Counted from the stretch's first letter, positions 15,809 through 24,908 are shown. The stretch: 38,542 bases of DNA from CAZWDL01 sp964632995 (GCA_964632995.1 CAZWDL010000068.1:1-38542); one strand, 5' to 3'. Notes: generated from the sequence alone by a model not told the origin. Numbers and translations: made by a program.

Positions 15809-17317
15809 ATGAAAATATTCAGCGCCTCCCAAACCCAGCAACTCGACCAGCACACCATCGAGCACGAGCCCATCCCCTCTATCGACCTGATGGAACGCGC
15901 CTCCGCGACCTTCACCGACTGGTTCACCCACCGTTTTCCCGATGTGAGCCGCCCCGTGGTCATCTTCTGCGGGATCGGCAACAACGGCGGTGACGGACTG
16001 GCCGCAGCCCGCATGCTTCACCAGCGCTTCTACGAGGTATCCGTCTTCTGGGTCAAAATCAGCGACAAAACCTCCGAAGATTTTGATATCAACCTCGACC
16101 GTTTGCCCAAAAGGGACGCCGTTCCGCTGCATACGATCGAAAAAGGTGATAATTTTCCGGAACTTCCCGGCAATGCCGTCATCATCGACGCCGTCTTCGG
16201 CTCCGGCCTCAACCGTCCCGTGGAAGGCTACTGGGCAGAACTACTCGAGCACCTCAACCAGCAATCCGGAACCAGGGTGGCCATCGATATCCCCAGCGGC
16301 GTTTTTGCCGACCGGCATACCGGCAGTACGAGCTTTCAAGCCGATTATACGCTCAGTTTCCAGATGCCTAAGCTGGCCTTCTTTTTTCCCGAGAATTACC
16401 ATCGCATCGGCCAGTGGGAGGTGCGCAGCATCGGCCTGGATCAGTCTTTTATTGAAACAACCGAAACCGTTCACCACTACCTCGATACGGATGCGGTGCG
16501 CCCCCTCTTACATCGGCGCGGGCGCTACGATCACAAAGGCACCTACGGCCACGCCCTGCTGATGATGGGCAGCCGCGGCTCCGTTGGGGCCTCCGTTCTC
16601 TCCGCCCGGGCCTGCCTGCGCAGCGGCGTGGGGCTGGTCACCGTCCACGGCCCGGAATGCGCCTACGACATCCTGCAGACCGCCGTCCCGGAAGCCATGG
16701 TCAGTATCGACGACGACAAATCGATCATCTCAGAAGTTCCCGATCTGGATCGCTACGCGGCTATCGGGGTCGGCTGCGGTATCGGGCAGCGTAAAAAGAC
16801 TGTAAAGACACTACGTAAATTGCTTGAAAAAAGCGAGCCCCCGCTGGTCATCGACGCCGACGGCATCAACATCCTCGGCCGGCAAAAAGATGCCTTCGAC
16901 CTGATTCCCAAAGGAAGCATCGTTACGCCGCATCCCAAGGAATTCGAACGCCTTTTCGGCAAAACCGACAACGACTTCGAAGAGCACGAACGCCAACGCG
17001 AAATGGCGCAAAAACTAGGCATCTACATCGTTCTGAAGCGCGCCCACACCTGCATCGCCTGCCCCGATGGAACTACTTACTTTAACTCCACGGGCAACCC
17101 CGGTATGGGCACCGGCGGTACGGGCGACGTGCTCACCGGCATCATCACCGGTCTGCGCGCCCAAGGTTACGACGGACGCGACGCCTGTTTGCTCGGCGTC
17201 TTCCTCCACGGCCTGGCCGGCGACCTGGCCGCCGGAGAGCTGGGCGAGGAAGCCCTGGTAGCCGGCGACCTGGTGCAGTTTCTGGGGAAGGCTTTTCAAG
17301 AAGTGAAAAAAGGATAA
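15809..17317 (+). CDS. nnr: Bifunctional NAD(P)HX epimerase / ADP-dependent dehydratase
   Basis: A 502-residue fusion that repairs hydrated NAD(P)H. Residues 1-~215 are the YjeF-N epimerase domain (GNNGGDG at 57-63, 'IIDAVFGSGLNRPVEG', 'IDIPSGVFAD'). Residues ~225-500 are the ribokinase-like dehydratase domain ('HKGTYGHALLMMGS', 'VIDADGINIL', 'VTPHPKEFERL', and GTGGTGDVLTG with Asp440 as catalytic base). The start at 15809 is preferred because 'MKIFSASQTQQLDQ' is the family start; an ATG 174 bases upstream adds a tail unlike the family. Constitutive housekeeping gene; divergent from the porin. Confidence 0.95.
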   Translation: MKIFSASQTQQLDQHTIEHEPIPSIDLMERASATFTDWFTHRFPDVSRPVVIFCGIGNNGGDGLAAARMLHQRFYEVSVFWVKISDKTSEDFDINLDRLPKRDAVPLHTIEKGDNFPELPGNAVIIDAVFGSGLNRPVEGYWAELLEHLNQQSGTRVAIDIPSGVFADRHTGSTSFQADYTLSFQMPKLAFFFPENYHRIGQWEVRSIGLDQSFIETTETVHHYLDTDAVRPLLHRRGRYDHKGTYGHALLMMGSRGSVGASVLSARACLRSGVGLVTVHGPECAYDILQTAVPEAMVSIDDDKSIISEVPDLDRYAAIGVGCGIGQRKKTVKTLRKLLEKSEPPLVIDADGINILGRQKDAFDLIPKGSIVTPHPKEFERLFGKTDNDFEEHERQREMAQKLGIYIVLKRAHTCIACPDGTTYFNSTGNPGMGTGGTGDVLTGIITGLRAQGYDGRDACLLGVFLHGLAGDLAAGELGEEALVAGDLVQFLGKAFQEVKKG

Positions 17318-17319
17318 TT

Positions 17320-17352
17320 ACGTTTACGAAAACTTTGAGGTTTCGTAAACGT
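17320..17352. terminator. 12 bp perfect hairpin after nnr
   Basis: acgtttacgaaa (17320-17331) pairs perfectly with tttcgtaaacgt (17341-17352), two bases after the nnr stop. No T-run follows, so it may be a weak terminator or an RNA end-protecting structure. Confidence 0.45.
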
Positions 17353-17435
17353 CTCAAAAACCATGAATCCCCCTATTTGGCAATTCCGTTCCGAATTCGC
17401 AACTTTGGTCCTTTTAGAGAAAATTGTAAATTGGC

Positions 17436-18245
17436 ATGGCGAAAGTCATATTAGTCACCGGCGCTTCCTCCGGACTTGGAAAATCGCTCTGCGAGCGTTT
17501 GCTGAAAAGCAAGCACCGGGTATACGGCACCAGCCGGCAGGCGTCGGAACAATCCACCCTCTATCCGATGTTATCACTAGACATTACCGATCCGGAAAGT
17601 ATTGACCGGGCCGTTCAAGAGCTCATCAAGCGGGAAGGACGCATCGACGTACTGGTCAACAATGCCGGTGTGGGAATGGGTGCGCCATGGGAAAAGGTAA
17701 GCCTGGAAAGCGCCCGGCAAATGTTCGATACGAACCTCTTCGGCGCCATGCATCTCAGCCAGGCGGTGTTGCCTTACATGCGGGAAAACGGCAGCGGCAA
17801 AATCATCAATATCAGCTCCATCGGCAGCGTCGTTGGACTTCCCTACCGCGGTGCATACAGCGCCAGCAAGGCCGCTCTCGATATGTTCTCGGAAACGCTG
17901 CGCATGGAGGTCAAGCCCTTCGGCATCCAGGTGGCTACTATCCGGGCCGGCGATATGCAGACCCCCATCAAAAGCCACTGGATCGGCGATTATGACCCGG
18001 GCGGCGATCCGGTCTACGGTTCCAGTTACCGGCGGGTCGTAGAAGCGGCGGGAGCAGAGGTCAGTAAGGGGATGCCTGCGGAAGAAGTAGCCCGGCAACT
18101 GGAAGTCATTATTGAAACGAAAAACCTTCGCAAAGCTTATCTGATCGGCAAGCCGGTACAGCGCCTTTCGACAAAGCTCAAAAGCCTGCTGCCGGCCTCC
18201 TGGTTCGAGCGAATCATCATGCGGTATACAAACTTGGAATCATGA
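17436..18245 (+). CDS. SDR family oxidoreductase
   Basis: A 269-residue classical SDR with TGASSGLG at residues 8-15, 'NNAGVGMG', 'INISSIGS' and the catalytic YSASK (Tyr141, Lys145). 'YGTSRQ' after strand 2 points to NADP(H). The C-terminal extension ('EEVARQLEVIIETKNLRKAYL') is like the ketosteroid/retinol-type SDRs that are often bound to the membrane surface. Its last codons overlap the sirtuin start as ATGA, so the two are translationally coupled. Substrate unknown. Confidence 0.9.
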   Translation: MAKVILVTGASSGLGKSLCERLLKSKHRVYGTSRQASEQSTLYPMLSLDITDPESIDRAVQELIKREGRIDVLVNNAGVGMGAPWEKVSLESARQMFDTNLFGAMHLSQAVLPYMRENGSGKIINISSIGSVVGLPYRGAYSASKAALDMFSETLRMEVKPFGIQVATIRAGDMQTPIKSHWIGDYDPGGDPVYGSSYRRVVEAAGAEVSKGMPAEEVARQLEVIIETKNLRKAYLIGKPVQRLSTKLKSLLPASWFERIIMRYTNLES

Positions 18246-18940
18246 AAAAAGTAGTTGTACTCACCGGCGCCGGCGTAAGCGCCGAAAGCGGAATCAAAAC
18301 CTTCCGGGATGCGGGAGGCCTCTGGGAAGGGCACGATGTTATGAAGGTGGCTTCCCTTCAGGGATGGCAGGAAGATCCCGTACTGGTCCTCGATTTTTAC
18401 AATAAGCGGCGGGCGCAGCTTCGCGAAGTCACCCCCAACCCGGCCCACCAGGCACTGGTAACCCTGGAGGAACACTTCGATGTTAGAGTCATCACGCAAA
18501 ACGTCGATGACCTGCACGAGCGCGCCGGCAGCTCACAGGTGATCCACCTGCACGGCGAGCTGGTCAAATCGCGTAGCTCCGCCGATGAAAGCTTGGTTTA
18601 TGATTGCCCCGGTGATATCCAACTCGGCGATACCTGCGAGCTGGGCAGCCAGCTGCGCCCGCATATCGTCTGGTTCGGCGAAATGGTGCCCATGCTGGAA
18701 CAGGCCGCTCTCACCATCAGCGATGCCGACGCCGTTATGATCATCGGCACCTCCATGCAGGTATACCCCGCCGCCGGCCTCGTCGGCTACGCCCCCTTCG
18801 ACCGCCCCATTTTCTACATCGACCCCAAGCCCTCCATCAATTACGAACTCAGCCGCATGGATAACCTGCGCGTTGTCGCGGAAAAAGCAGGCCGGGGCGT
18901 TCCCGAAATTGTCGAAGAACTCGTTGAATGGAAAACATGA
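18242..18940 (+). CDS. cobB: NAD-dependent protein deacylase (sirtuin, CobB/SIRT5-like)
   Basis: A 232-residue Sir2 protein that removes acyl groups from lysines using NAD+. 'GAGVSAESGI' and 'FRDAGGLW' bind NAD, 'TQNVDDLHERAG' gives Gln86/Asn87/Asp89, and His104 in 'HLHGE' is the catalytic base. Tyr53 and Arg56 ('FYNKRR') form the YxxR motif that in SIRT5/CobB reads negatively charged acyl groups such as succinyl. The zinc module is reduced: only Cys122 and Cys132 remain where four cysteines are usual, as in other zinc-less bacterial sirtuins. It overlaps the SDR by four bases and is followed 40 bases later by a prenyltransferase gene. Confidence 0.92.
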   Translation: MKKVVVLTGAGVSAESGIKTFRDAGGLWEGHDVMKVASLQGWQEDPVLVLDFYNKRRAQLREVTPNPAHQALVTLEEHFDVRVITQNVDDLHERAGSSQVIHLHGELVKSRSSADESLVYDCPGDIQLGDTCELGSQLRPHIVWFGEMVPMLEQAALTISDADAVMIIGTSMQVYPAAGLVGYAPFDRPIFYIDPKPSINYELSRMDNLRVVAEKAGRGVPEIVEELVEWKT

Positions 18941-18980
18941 CCTTGATGACTTCCCTCTTCACTTTTCCTTACTTTTCCCC

Positions 18981-19904
18981 ATGGCCTTTCTCCGACTCCT
19001 GCGCTTTCCCAACCTGCTGATCGTCGTGCTGACGCAGTATTTGCTGTACTACCAACTGCTCCGCCCGGCCCTGCTTTCCGAAGGCATACTTCCGGTCTTT
19101 GATCACCGGCACTTCGCCCTGTTTGTTTTCGCAACCGTCCTGATCACCGCGGTCGGCAACATATTCAATGACATCTTCGACTATGACATCGATCTGTTGA
19201 ACCGGCCTGAACGGGTGGTGCTGCAACGCAAAATTTCTTTCACCTCCGCTTACCGGCTGGCGGCCTTCTTCGGAATAACCGGCTTTTTGCTGGCGGTTTA
19301 TCTCGCCTTTCACGTGGAACGGCCCTACTTGCTGTTTCTTTTTCCGTTCGCCGTGTTAGGGCTGCATCTTTACAACGCCAACCTTAAGAAGCGCCCGCTG
19401 ACAGGAAACCTGGTTATCGCGCTGTATTGCGCCGGCGCCGGCGCCGTCCTCTGGCTGGCCGAATGGCCTGCCCTGGAAATACTTGCCCGGAAAGCAGCGG
19501 ACACACAGCTGAAGGCCTGGTCGGTTTTTCTCTGGTTCCTGGTCTTCGCCTTCCTGGCCACCGCTTATCGCGAACTGATCAAAGACCTGGAAGACGTCAA
19601 AGGCGACAAAGCACTGAACTGCCGGACCTTGCCTGTCATTTGGGGGGAACAACGCAGCAAACGACTGGCTTTGTTCTTCGGTTTTCTGCTCCTGATCTTT
19701 TTAGGCGCTTACGGTTATCTCCACCACAAGCAATTTGGTTTTCCCGCCCTCACATATATGAGCATTTGCATCGGCGCTCCCCTGCTTTTTTCCATAGGCG
19801 CCCTGCACCGGGCCAAATCGGAAAAAGCCTACCACCAGATTAGCCAAATCGCCAAGTTTATTATTCTTACCGGCATTTTATTATTATTGTTTATCCGTCT
19901 TTGA
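18981..19904 (+). CDS. UbiA family prenyltransferase
   Basis: A 307-residue membrane enzyme with about eight to nine hydrophobic helices. The two Mg-prenyl-diphosphate motifs are present: NDIFDYDID (residues 63-71) and DLEDVKGD (202-209). In Bacteroidota this subgroup next to maf is usually annotated as geranylgeranylglycerol-phosphate geranylgeranyltransferase-like, but the acceptor is unproven; a quinone or lipid acceptor is equally possible. Start at ATG 18981 ('MAFLRLLRFPNLLIVV') is chosen because the 36 residues upstream overlap the sirtuin gene and are unlike the family. Confidence 0.9.
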   Translation: MAFLRLLRFPNLLIVVLTQYLLYYQLLRPALLSEGILPVFDHRHFALFVFATVLITAVGNIFNDIFDYDIDLLNRPERVVLQRKISFTSAYRLAAFFGITGFLLAVYLAFHVERPYLLFLFPFAVLGLHLYNANLKKRPLTGNLVIALYCAGAGAVLWLAEWPALEILARKAADTQLKAWSVFLWFLVFAFLATAYRELIKDLEDVKGDKALNCRTLPVIWGEQRSKRLALFFGFLLLIFLGAYGYLHHKQFGFPALTYMSICIGAPLLFSIGALHRAKSEKAYHQISQIAKFIILTGILLLLFIRL

Positions 19905-19990
19905 CCCGGTACACGCCCATGCTCCGCAAAGCCAGAGAATTTTATCAGCATGGCCCGAATTTTCTTATTTCTTATTTTATACTCCCAATC

Positions 19991-20566
19991 ATGTGGTTTT
20001 CCAATAAACACCTCATTCTCGGTTCCAAATCTCCCCGTCGCGCCCACTTGCTGCGCGAAGCCGGCTTTTCCTTTGTCATACGCACCAAAGATGTGGAAGA
20101 GAGCTACCCGGACAGCCTCCCCCCGGAGGAAGTCGCCACCTTTCTGGCGCAAAAAAAGGCGCTGGCCATGCTGGAGTTTCTGGAATCGGAAGGAGACATC
20201 CTGCTCACAGCCGACAGTATCGTATTACTGGACGATGAAATTTTCGGCAAGCCCACCGACCGCGAAGATGCCGCCCGTATTCTGCGCCGCCTCTCGGGCA
20301 ACCGGCACCGTGTGATCACCGGTGTCTGCCTGCGCTCCAGCAAAAAAGAGCTGCTGTTCGCCGGAGAATCCGTCGTCTATTTTGAAGCACTGAGCGAAGA
20401 AGAGATCACCTACTACATCGATCACTTCCAGCCCTACGACAAGGCGGGCGCCTACGCCATACAGGAATGGATCGGTCTTTGCAAAATATCGAAAATCGAA
20501 GGCACCTACGCCAATATTATGGGACTGCCGGTGGATATGGTGTACGATAGGCTAAAGGAATTCTGA
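19991..20566 (+). CDS. maf: Maf family nucleotide pyrophosphatase
   Basis: A 191-residue house-cleaning dTTP/UTP (or modified nucleotide) pyrophosphatase. It has the SKSPRR signature (residues 12-17), the catalytic Asp75 in 'TADSIV', 'GKPTD' at 87-91, and 'YDKAGAYAIQEW', all of which fit the YhdE subgroup. Start at ATG 19991 ('MWFSNKHLILGSKSPRR') is preferred; the longer frame from 19901 adds a non-family tail. It follows the prenyltransferase by 86 bases, an arrangement I recall as common in Bacteroidota. Confidence 0.94.
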   Translation: MWFSNKHLILGSKSPRRAHLLREAGFSFVIRTKDVEESYPDSLPPEEVATFLAQKKALAMLEFLESEGDILLTADSIVLLDDEIFGKPTDREDAARILRRLSGNRHRVITGVCLRSSKKELLFAGESVVYFEALSEEEITYYIDHFQPYDKAGAYAIQEWIGLCKISKIEGTYANIMGLPVDMVYDRLKEF

Positions 20567-20593
20567 GTGACCGATGGGCTTGAAGTATGTATT

Positions 20594-20786
20594 TAGGGGC
20601 TGTTTCACCTAATTCTTCAGTTTTCTTATGCCTCTTTTTCCGTCATGCTTCAGCTTTTTTGAGCTCCATAGCTAAGGCTATGAAGCTCAAAAAAGCCTGC
20701 CCCGTACCCAAAGGGTCGGGGAGCTTCGCCTGACAAAAAAAATAACCTATAATAAATTCTGAACACTTAAATGAAACAGCCTCTTA
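20594..20786. mobile_element. MITE-like element C between maf and the WG-repeat gene
   Basis: A ~190 bp hairpin element with TA at both borders (20594-20595 and 20785-20786). Inverted ends: aggggctgtttcacctaa (20595-20612) and the complement of 20767-20784, 15 of 18 matching. The centre is a 20 bp stem with one mismatch (20653-20672 with 20677-20696) and tip 'taag'. It also carries 'cctgccccgtac...gtcgggg' (20696-20720), a motif found in the element at 3643-3805. No coding capacity; probably mobilised by an IS630-type transposase elsewhere. Confidence 0.72.
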
Positions 20787-20902
20787 GTCCCGACCCGGAG
20801 GTTCCTGGGAAGGGCGTCGCGCTAACCCACCCAAGTGTGGTCGGGCAAGTCTTCTAAACTTCCTTAAATGGTAAAGCTTGGCGCTAAACCCGTAAGGTAT
20901 GC
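20787..20902. other. Non-coding stretch with partial 'cttctaaacttcc' repeat end
   Basis: The bases 20851-20864 (cttctaaacttcct) repeat the right end of the hairpin elements at 3643-3805 and 12431-12588, here without the rest. Nothing gene-like is visible between the MITE and the convergent WG-repeat gene. Confidence 0.5.
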
Positions 20903-23900
20903 TTACTTACTCAGCCCCCACACCCACTCTCCGTCGGCGTCGAAGTAGCCGATCCGGTCGCCCTGCTCTACCCGGAACAGCCCTTCGCCGGCATAGGAGA
21001 TATACTCGTAGTTAGGCTGCACGATGAGTTCCCCCTTGAGGTTACTCAGGCCGCTGAAACCCTGAATGCGCACTTTGGCGTAGCCGTTTTCGAAGGATTC
21101 GATGCGGTCGTATTTGGGCGGAATGATTTCGATACCCCGTTGATTGATCACCCCCCATTTTTCATCGACCTGCACCACGGCCACCCCGTGCTGGAAAGCA
21201 CTGGCGCGTTGGTAGTAACCATCGTACAGATCCGCCTGTTCGGTAATGTAGTAGAAACGGTAATGGTCATCGCGCACCAGGCCGCGACCCTCCTGGAAAG
21301 TCAGCAGCCGATCGACGCTGGGTTCCAGGACGATATTCCCGTCCGTGTCCACCAGCCCTGCCCGCCGGATACCCCGGTACACGACCGCCTTGCCACCATC
21401 GTAATCGAGGCATTTGGTGAAGGTGAAGTCGACGATGCCCTCCCCCGCCTTGTTAATATATCCACAGGCACCATTCTGTTGAACGGCTGCCCGCCCCTCC
21501 GAAAATCTAGAAACTTTGGAATACGCACAGGGGATCACCAGCCTGCCGGTCGTATCGATAAAGCCGTAGGCGTTACGATCTTTCACCGGCGCCAGCCCTT
21601 CGCTGAAGGGGCCGATTTCCCGGTAAGCCGAACCGGTGATCATATTTCCTTGCAGGTTGATGAGGCCGTAGCGGATGCTGTTGTTACCGTAGGTGACGAT
21701 AGCCAGGTCGTGCCTGTCGAAAGGAGTTATATCGGTATAGCGGGGGCGTTGTATCCAGCCTCCCTGCATATCGATCAGCCCGTATTTATTGTCGACCATC
21801 ACGCGGGCTACCCCTTTGTGAAAATCATGGGCGCGATCGAATCCGGGTGGAATGATAAATTCCTCCGAAGCGTTGACGTACCCCGCGCCTTCATTAGTGT
21901 ATACCCAGGCCAGTCCGTTTTGAAAATTGCCCGCCCGCAGGTATTTAAAATCGATTTCAACATTGCCCTGTTTATCAATGAACCCCCAGTTATTCCCCAG
22001 CTTGACAGCTGACAGCCCCTCGCTGAAATTTCGTACCTCCCGGAAGCGGCAGGGGATCACTTCCAGCCCGTTCCGGTCCACAAAGCCCCACATACCGTTG
22101 CGTTGCACCGAAAGGCGCCCCTCGCTGAAGGATCCGATCTCGTCATAAACGGCATTGACCGCAATCTGTCCAAGGGTATCGATCAGGCCGTACTTAGGCT
22201 CTTTGATATACACCTGAACAATCCGGTTATCGGTATGCTCCAAAAACTGAATGCCGTCGTAGCGACAGGGAATGAGCTCTGCGCCCCGCTGATTAACCAT
22301 GCCCCATTTTCCATTACACTCCACGATACCCACCTCATTGACAAAATCGCGGGCAAAGGAATAGCGAGGATTGACGACTACCTGGCCGGAGGTATCCAGA
22401 TAGCCCCACAAACAGTTTTCACAGGTGAGCTCCGCCTCCGTCTGGAAAAGCTGATCATATTGAGTATAATCAATCATATAGGCCCGGGCGCGCAGCCCCG
22501 CCAGATATGCCTGCAGCGGTTGCAGCCCGTAGTCGTTTTTCATACTCCCCGAAAGGCGTCCTTGCAGGCTCATGCGGGCGACACCTTCCCTAAACTCGCC
22601 GATAAAGGCAAAATCGCGGCGCTGTACCCGCCCGATCTGGTCGATCAGGCCGTGGCGGCCGTTAGAGAAAACACAGCGCGCCAGCCGCTGACCTTTCCGG
22701 AAATCATCGAGGCGAATATCCCAGTATTCCAACTCGGTCACCAGTAACCCAACATCGTTTTGAACCAACCCGTAGGCCATATCAAAACGGAAAGTGGTTC
22801 TTTCAAATTCGTAACGCTCGTTCTTCTGAATACCCACCAGCGTCAGCCCCAGTTCCCGCTCCGTCTGAACAAAATGAAAAACGGGCTCGATCTGGGTGCT
22901 CCCGTCCTGTAGACGGCGAAGCCCCCAGCGATCGGCTTCCGGAGAGTAGAACCATTCGAAGTCTTCCAGCAGATAGGCATTCTCCTGCTCTGCCGAACGC
23001 TCCCCCGGCGCCGGGTTGCCGGCGATGCGTATTTGGAAATGCTGAGCAAACTGACTGTTATCGCTGACTCGTCCCTCCGCATCGAAGTGAAAAAGATCCA
23101 GGGATTCCTGCCCGCTGTCATCGGTGCGGAAGGCTTTCGCCAAATGATCCTCTAATTCGATCCGGTCGTATATTGAATCGACTATCTGTTCGCCGGCATA
23201 ATTGACTATCCCGAAAGTACGCCCCAGTTTGACCAGGCACACTTTACCGCGCAGCGGAGCGATATAATCGTAGTGAAAGGGAATGAGTTCCTGATCACCG
23301 GCTCCGACTACGCCCCACTTGCCCTGAAAATTGACGCGGAATGCGCGACCTTCATACATCTGAATCTCGGAGTAGCGGGGAGATAGAATGACCTGACCGC
23401 ACCAGTCGAGCAGTCCCAGCTGCCAGTCCGACTTCACCATCACATAACGAGGGGAAAATGCGTAAAAATCCTCGTACCCCTCCTCTGCAATAACCCGTTT
23501 GCAAGAAGTGGAATACAATGAAAAACGCCCCTCGGTCACCAATTTGATGAAGTTGTCGCTCACCTTGGTATAGGAGTCATATTCGGGTGGAATAAGTTGC
23601 CGCCCATTGCGATCTACTGCTCCCCACAAACTCCCCTTGCGAAAAAAGAATAGACTGTCGCTCAATATATTTATCTCTACGGCGACATTAGACAGAATTT
23701 CTTCACCCTCCGGGCTTAATAAGCCGAGCAATTTTCCCTGCCGCGTTAGAAAATACCGTTGCTTTTCCAGAGCGATCTCGTCATACCGGGCCGGCGCCAA
23801 CTCGCGCCCCCCACGGTCCACTATCCCCCATTTTCCATTGCGGCGATACGTCAGATAGCGGTTATTCCATACCTGTACCCGCTCGTATCCCCTGTCCAGC

Positions 23901-24229
23901 ACCATGCGTCCCTCCAAATCGATGACCATCCACTCTCCCCGTTCCCGGACGGCGATCAGCGTCGAATCGAGTACTTTTAGATCCTCATAACGGGGGCGGA
24001 CAAGCTCCCGGCCACCCTTATCCAGCAATCCTACCCCGCCATTTCGCTGCATGACCGCATAGCCGAAACGCTTAAATTCTCCAATCGCCTCGTATTCGGG
24101 AGAAAGCACTATGCTGCCCTCCGCATCAATCAGCCCCCAGCGCTTGTCTACCTTGACGGGAAATACCTGCTGAGCCGATGCCTCGAGTCCGATGAGTATA
24201 AGAAGTAAATGTAAAATGGGTAGCCGCAT
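20903..24229 (-). CDS. Exported WG-repeat protein, ~28 repeats
   Basis: An 1108-residue exported protein made almost entirely of WG (KWG) repeats after a signal peptide (residues 1-18, 'LHLLLILIGLEASAQ'). I count about 28 units of 22-45 residues with the pattern (K/N)WG(L/F/V)ID.xG..(I/V)(I/V)P..YD.I; examples are 'KRWGLIDAEGSIVLSPEYE', 'GKWGIVDRGGRELAPARYD', 'GMWGFVDRNGLEVIPCRF' and 'EKWGVINQRGIEIIPPKYD'. Many in the C-terminal half add 'F(S/E)EGLA.V'. The middle (around residues 385-600) is more diverged. WG repeats are predicted to form a beta-rich, propeller-like binding surface. Function unknown; it has its own unit and no obvious partner. Confidence 0.9.
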   Translation of the reverse strand: MRLPILHLLLILIGLEASAQQVFPVKVDKRWGLIDAEGSIVLSPEYEAIGEFKRFGYAVMQRNGGVGLLDKGGRELVRPRYEDLKVLDSTLIAVRERGEWMVIDLEGRMVLDRGYERVQVWNNRYLTYRRNGKWGIVDRGGRELAPARYDEIALEKQRYFLTRQGKLLGLLSPEGEEILSNVAVEINILSDSLFFFRKGSLWGAVDRNGRQLIPPEYDSYTKVSDNFIKLVTEGRFSLYSTSCKRVIAEEGYEDFYAFSPRYVMVKSDWQLGLLDWCGQVILSPRYSEIQMYEGRAFRVNFQGKWGVVGAGDQELIPFHYDYIAPLRGKVCLVKLGRTFGIVNYAGEQIVDSIYDRIELEDHLAKAFRTDDSGQESLDLFHFDAEGRVSDNSQFAQHFQIRIAGNPAPGERSAEQENAYLLEDFEWFYSPEADRWGLRRLQDGSTQIEPVFHFVQTERELGLTLVGIQKNERYEFERTTFRFDMAYGLVQNDVGLLVTELEYWDIRLDDFRKGQRLARCVFSNGRHGLIDQIGRVQRRDFAFIGEFREGVARMSLQGRLSGSMKNDYGLQPLQAYLAGLRARAYMIDYTQYDQLFQTEAELTCENCLWGYLDTSGQVVVNPRYSFARDFVNEVGIVECNGKWGMVNQRGAELIPCRYDGIQFLEHTDNRIVQVYIKEPKYGLIDTLGQIAVNAVYDEIGSFSEGRLSVQRNGMWGFVDRNGLEVIPCRFREVRNFSEGLSAVKLGNNWGFIDKQGNVEIDFKYLRAGNFQNGLAWVYTNEGAGYVNASEEFIIPPGFDRAHDFHKGVARVMVDNKYGLIDMQGGWIQRPRYTDITPFDRHDLAIVTYGNNSIRYGLINLQGNMITGSAYREIGPFSEGLAPVKDRNAYGFIDTTGRLVIPCAYSKVSRFSEGRAAVQQNGACGYINKAGEGIVDFTFTKCLDYDGGKAVVYRGIRRAGLVDTDGNIVLEPSVDRLLTFQEGRGLVRDDHYRFYYITEQADLYDGYYQRASAFQHGVAVVQVDEKWGVINQRGIEIIPPKYDRIESFENGYAKVRIQGFSGLSNLKGELIVQPNYEYISYAGEGLFRVEQGDRIGYFDADGEWVWGLSK

Positions 24230-24477
24230 AAATCTTAATGGGTGTTAATCATTAATCCCTGCCACCGGAGAGGCTCTTTGGCCAGGCCGGTGAAACATGT
24301 ATCTGATTAAGTGAATAACCTCCCCCCAGTAGATTATTTCTTAAAACGATCCGCCCGGTTTTTAAGTATACCAGCGTCCGCTGAGCGGTAAAAAAACCGG
24401 CTTCGTGCCCGGGAACCGGCATTGTGTAGAAAAGATTTTCGGAAACTGCTTTTGCAGTTGTTGCTTTAATCCGGTTT

Positions 24478-24507
24478 ATTCATGGCTTCTGCGCAGAAGC
24501 CATGAAT
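24478..24507. repeat. 30 bp perfect palindrome
   Basis: attcatggcttct-gcgc-agaagccatgaat. It could be an operator for a dimeric regulator or an RNA hairpin. It is about 250 bases upstream of the minus-strand WG gene start, with no gene start near it on the plus strand. Confidence 0.6.
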
Positions 24508-24827
24508 CATTAGGTTCAACGCAAAAGTACCTATTATAATTTTATTCATATAATTTTTAACACAATTTGATCGTCAAGACAGTGGCAGTGAGGAGGAGGA
24601 AGCAGCCGGTCCCCAGATTTAGCCGGCTTGACATGGCAAGAGTAAAGCTGGGCGGCTATTCGCTATTGGCGGTTCGCTGCTCAGCAGGGCTTTCGCCGGA
24701 TAAAGCCAGCTGTTCGCGACGCGACCGCCCGGAACGTGGCCAGTCAGGCATACCCATGCCCGCTGATTCGCAAGGCCCGAGCATCCAAATCGAAGTGGGC
24801 CATACGGCTCTTCGCTTCGCTCCGAGA

Positions 24828-24868
24828 AGTCGGAAGGGGCTTAGCGGGGCTTATCCAGGGAATATTCC
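24828..24868. repeat. 41 bp dispersed repeat, copy 1
   Basis: Identical over 41 bases to 29575-29615 and 29680-29720. The sequence includes gcttagcggggcttatccag. It is flanked on the right by a run of 'ggcatcca' units (24879-24905) like those flanking the other copies. Confidence 0.9.
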
Positions 24869-24908
24869 TGGCTAGCGCCAGGCATCCAGGCATCCAGGCA
24901 TCCAATAT

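Larger units (their letters stand above)
24230..24908. other. 679 bp non-coding region with palindrome and repeats
   Basis: No convincing gene on either strand. The left half is AT-rich and probably holds the WG-gene promoter (minus strand). A 13 bp perfect palindrome with a gcgc centre lies at 24478-24507. The right part (24780-24908) has pieces shared with 29470-29740: the string 'ccaaatcgaagtggg' and an identical 41 bp segment at 24828-24868. Confidence 0.7.

Noticed and set aside
21140..22012. A 290-codon plus-strand frame inside the WG-repeat gene
   Set aside because: Complement of a repeat protein, no signal, no start context; the minus-strand repeats are unmistakable.
24254..24300. 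Riboswitch-like stem (gccaccgg...ggccaggccggtg) upstream of the WG gene
   Set aside because: A few pairs can be drawn, but no known riboswitch consensus is recognisable, and its orientation relative to the gene does not fit a leader with clear structure.
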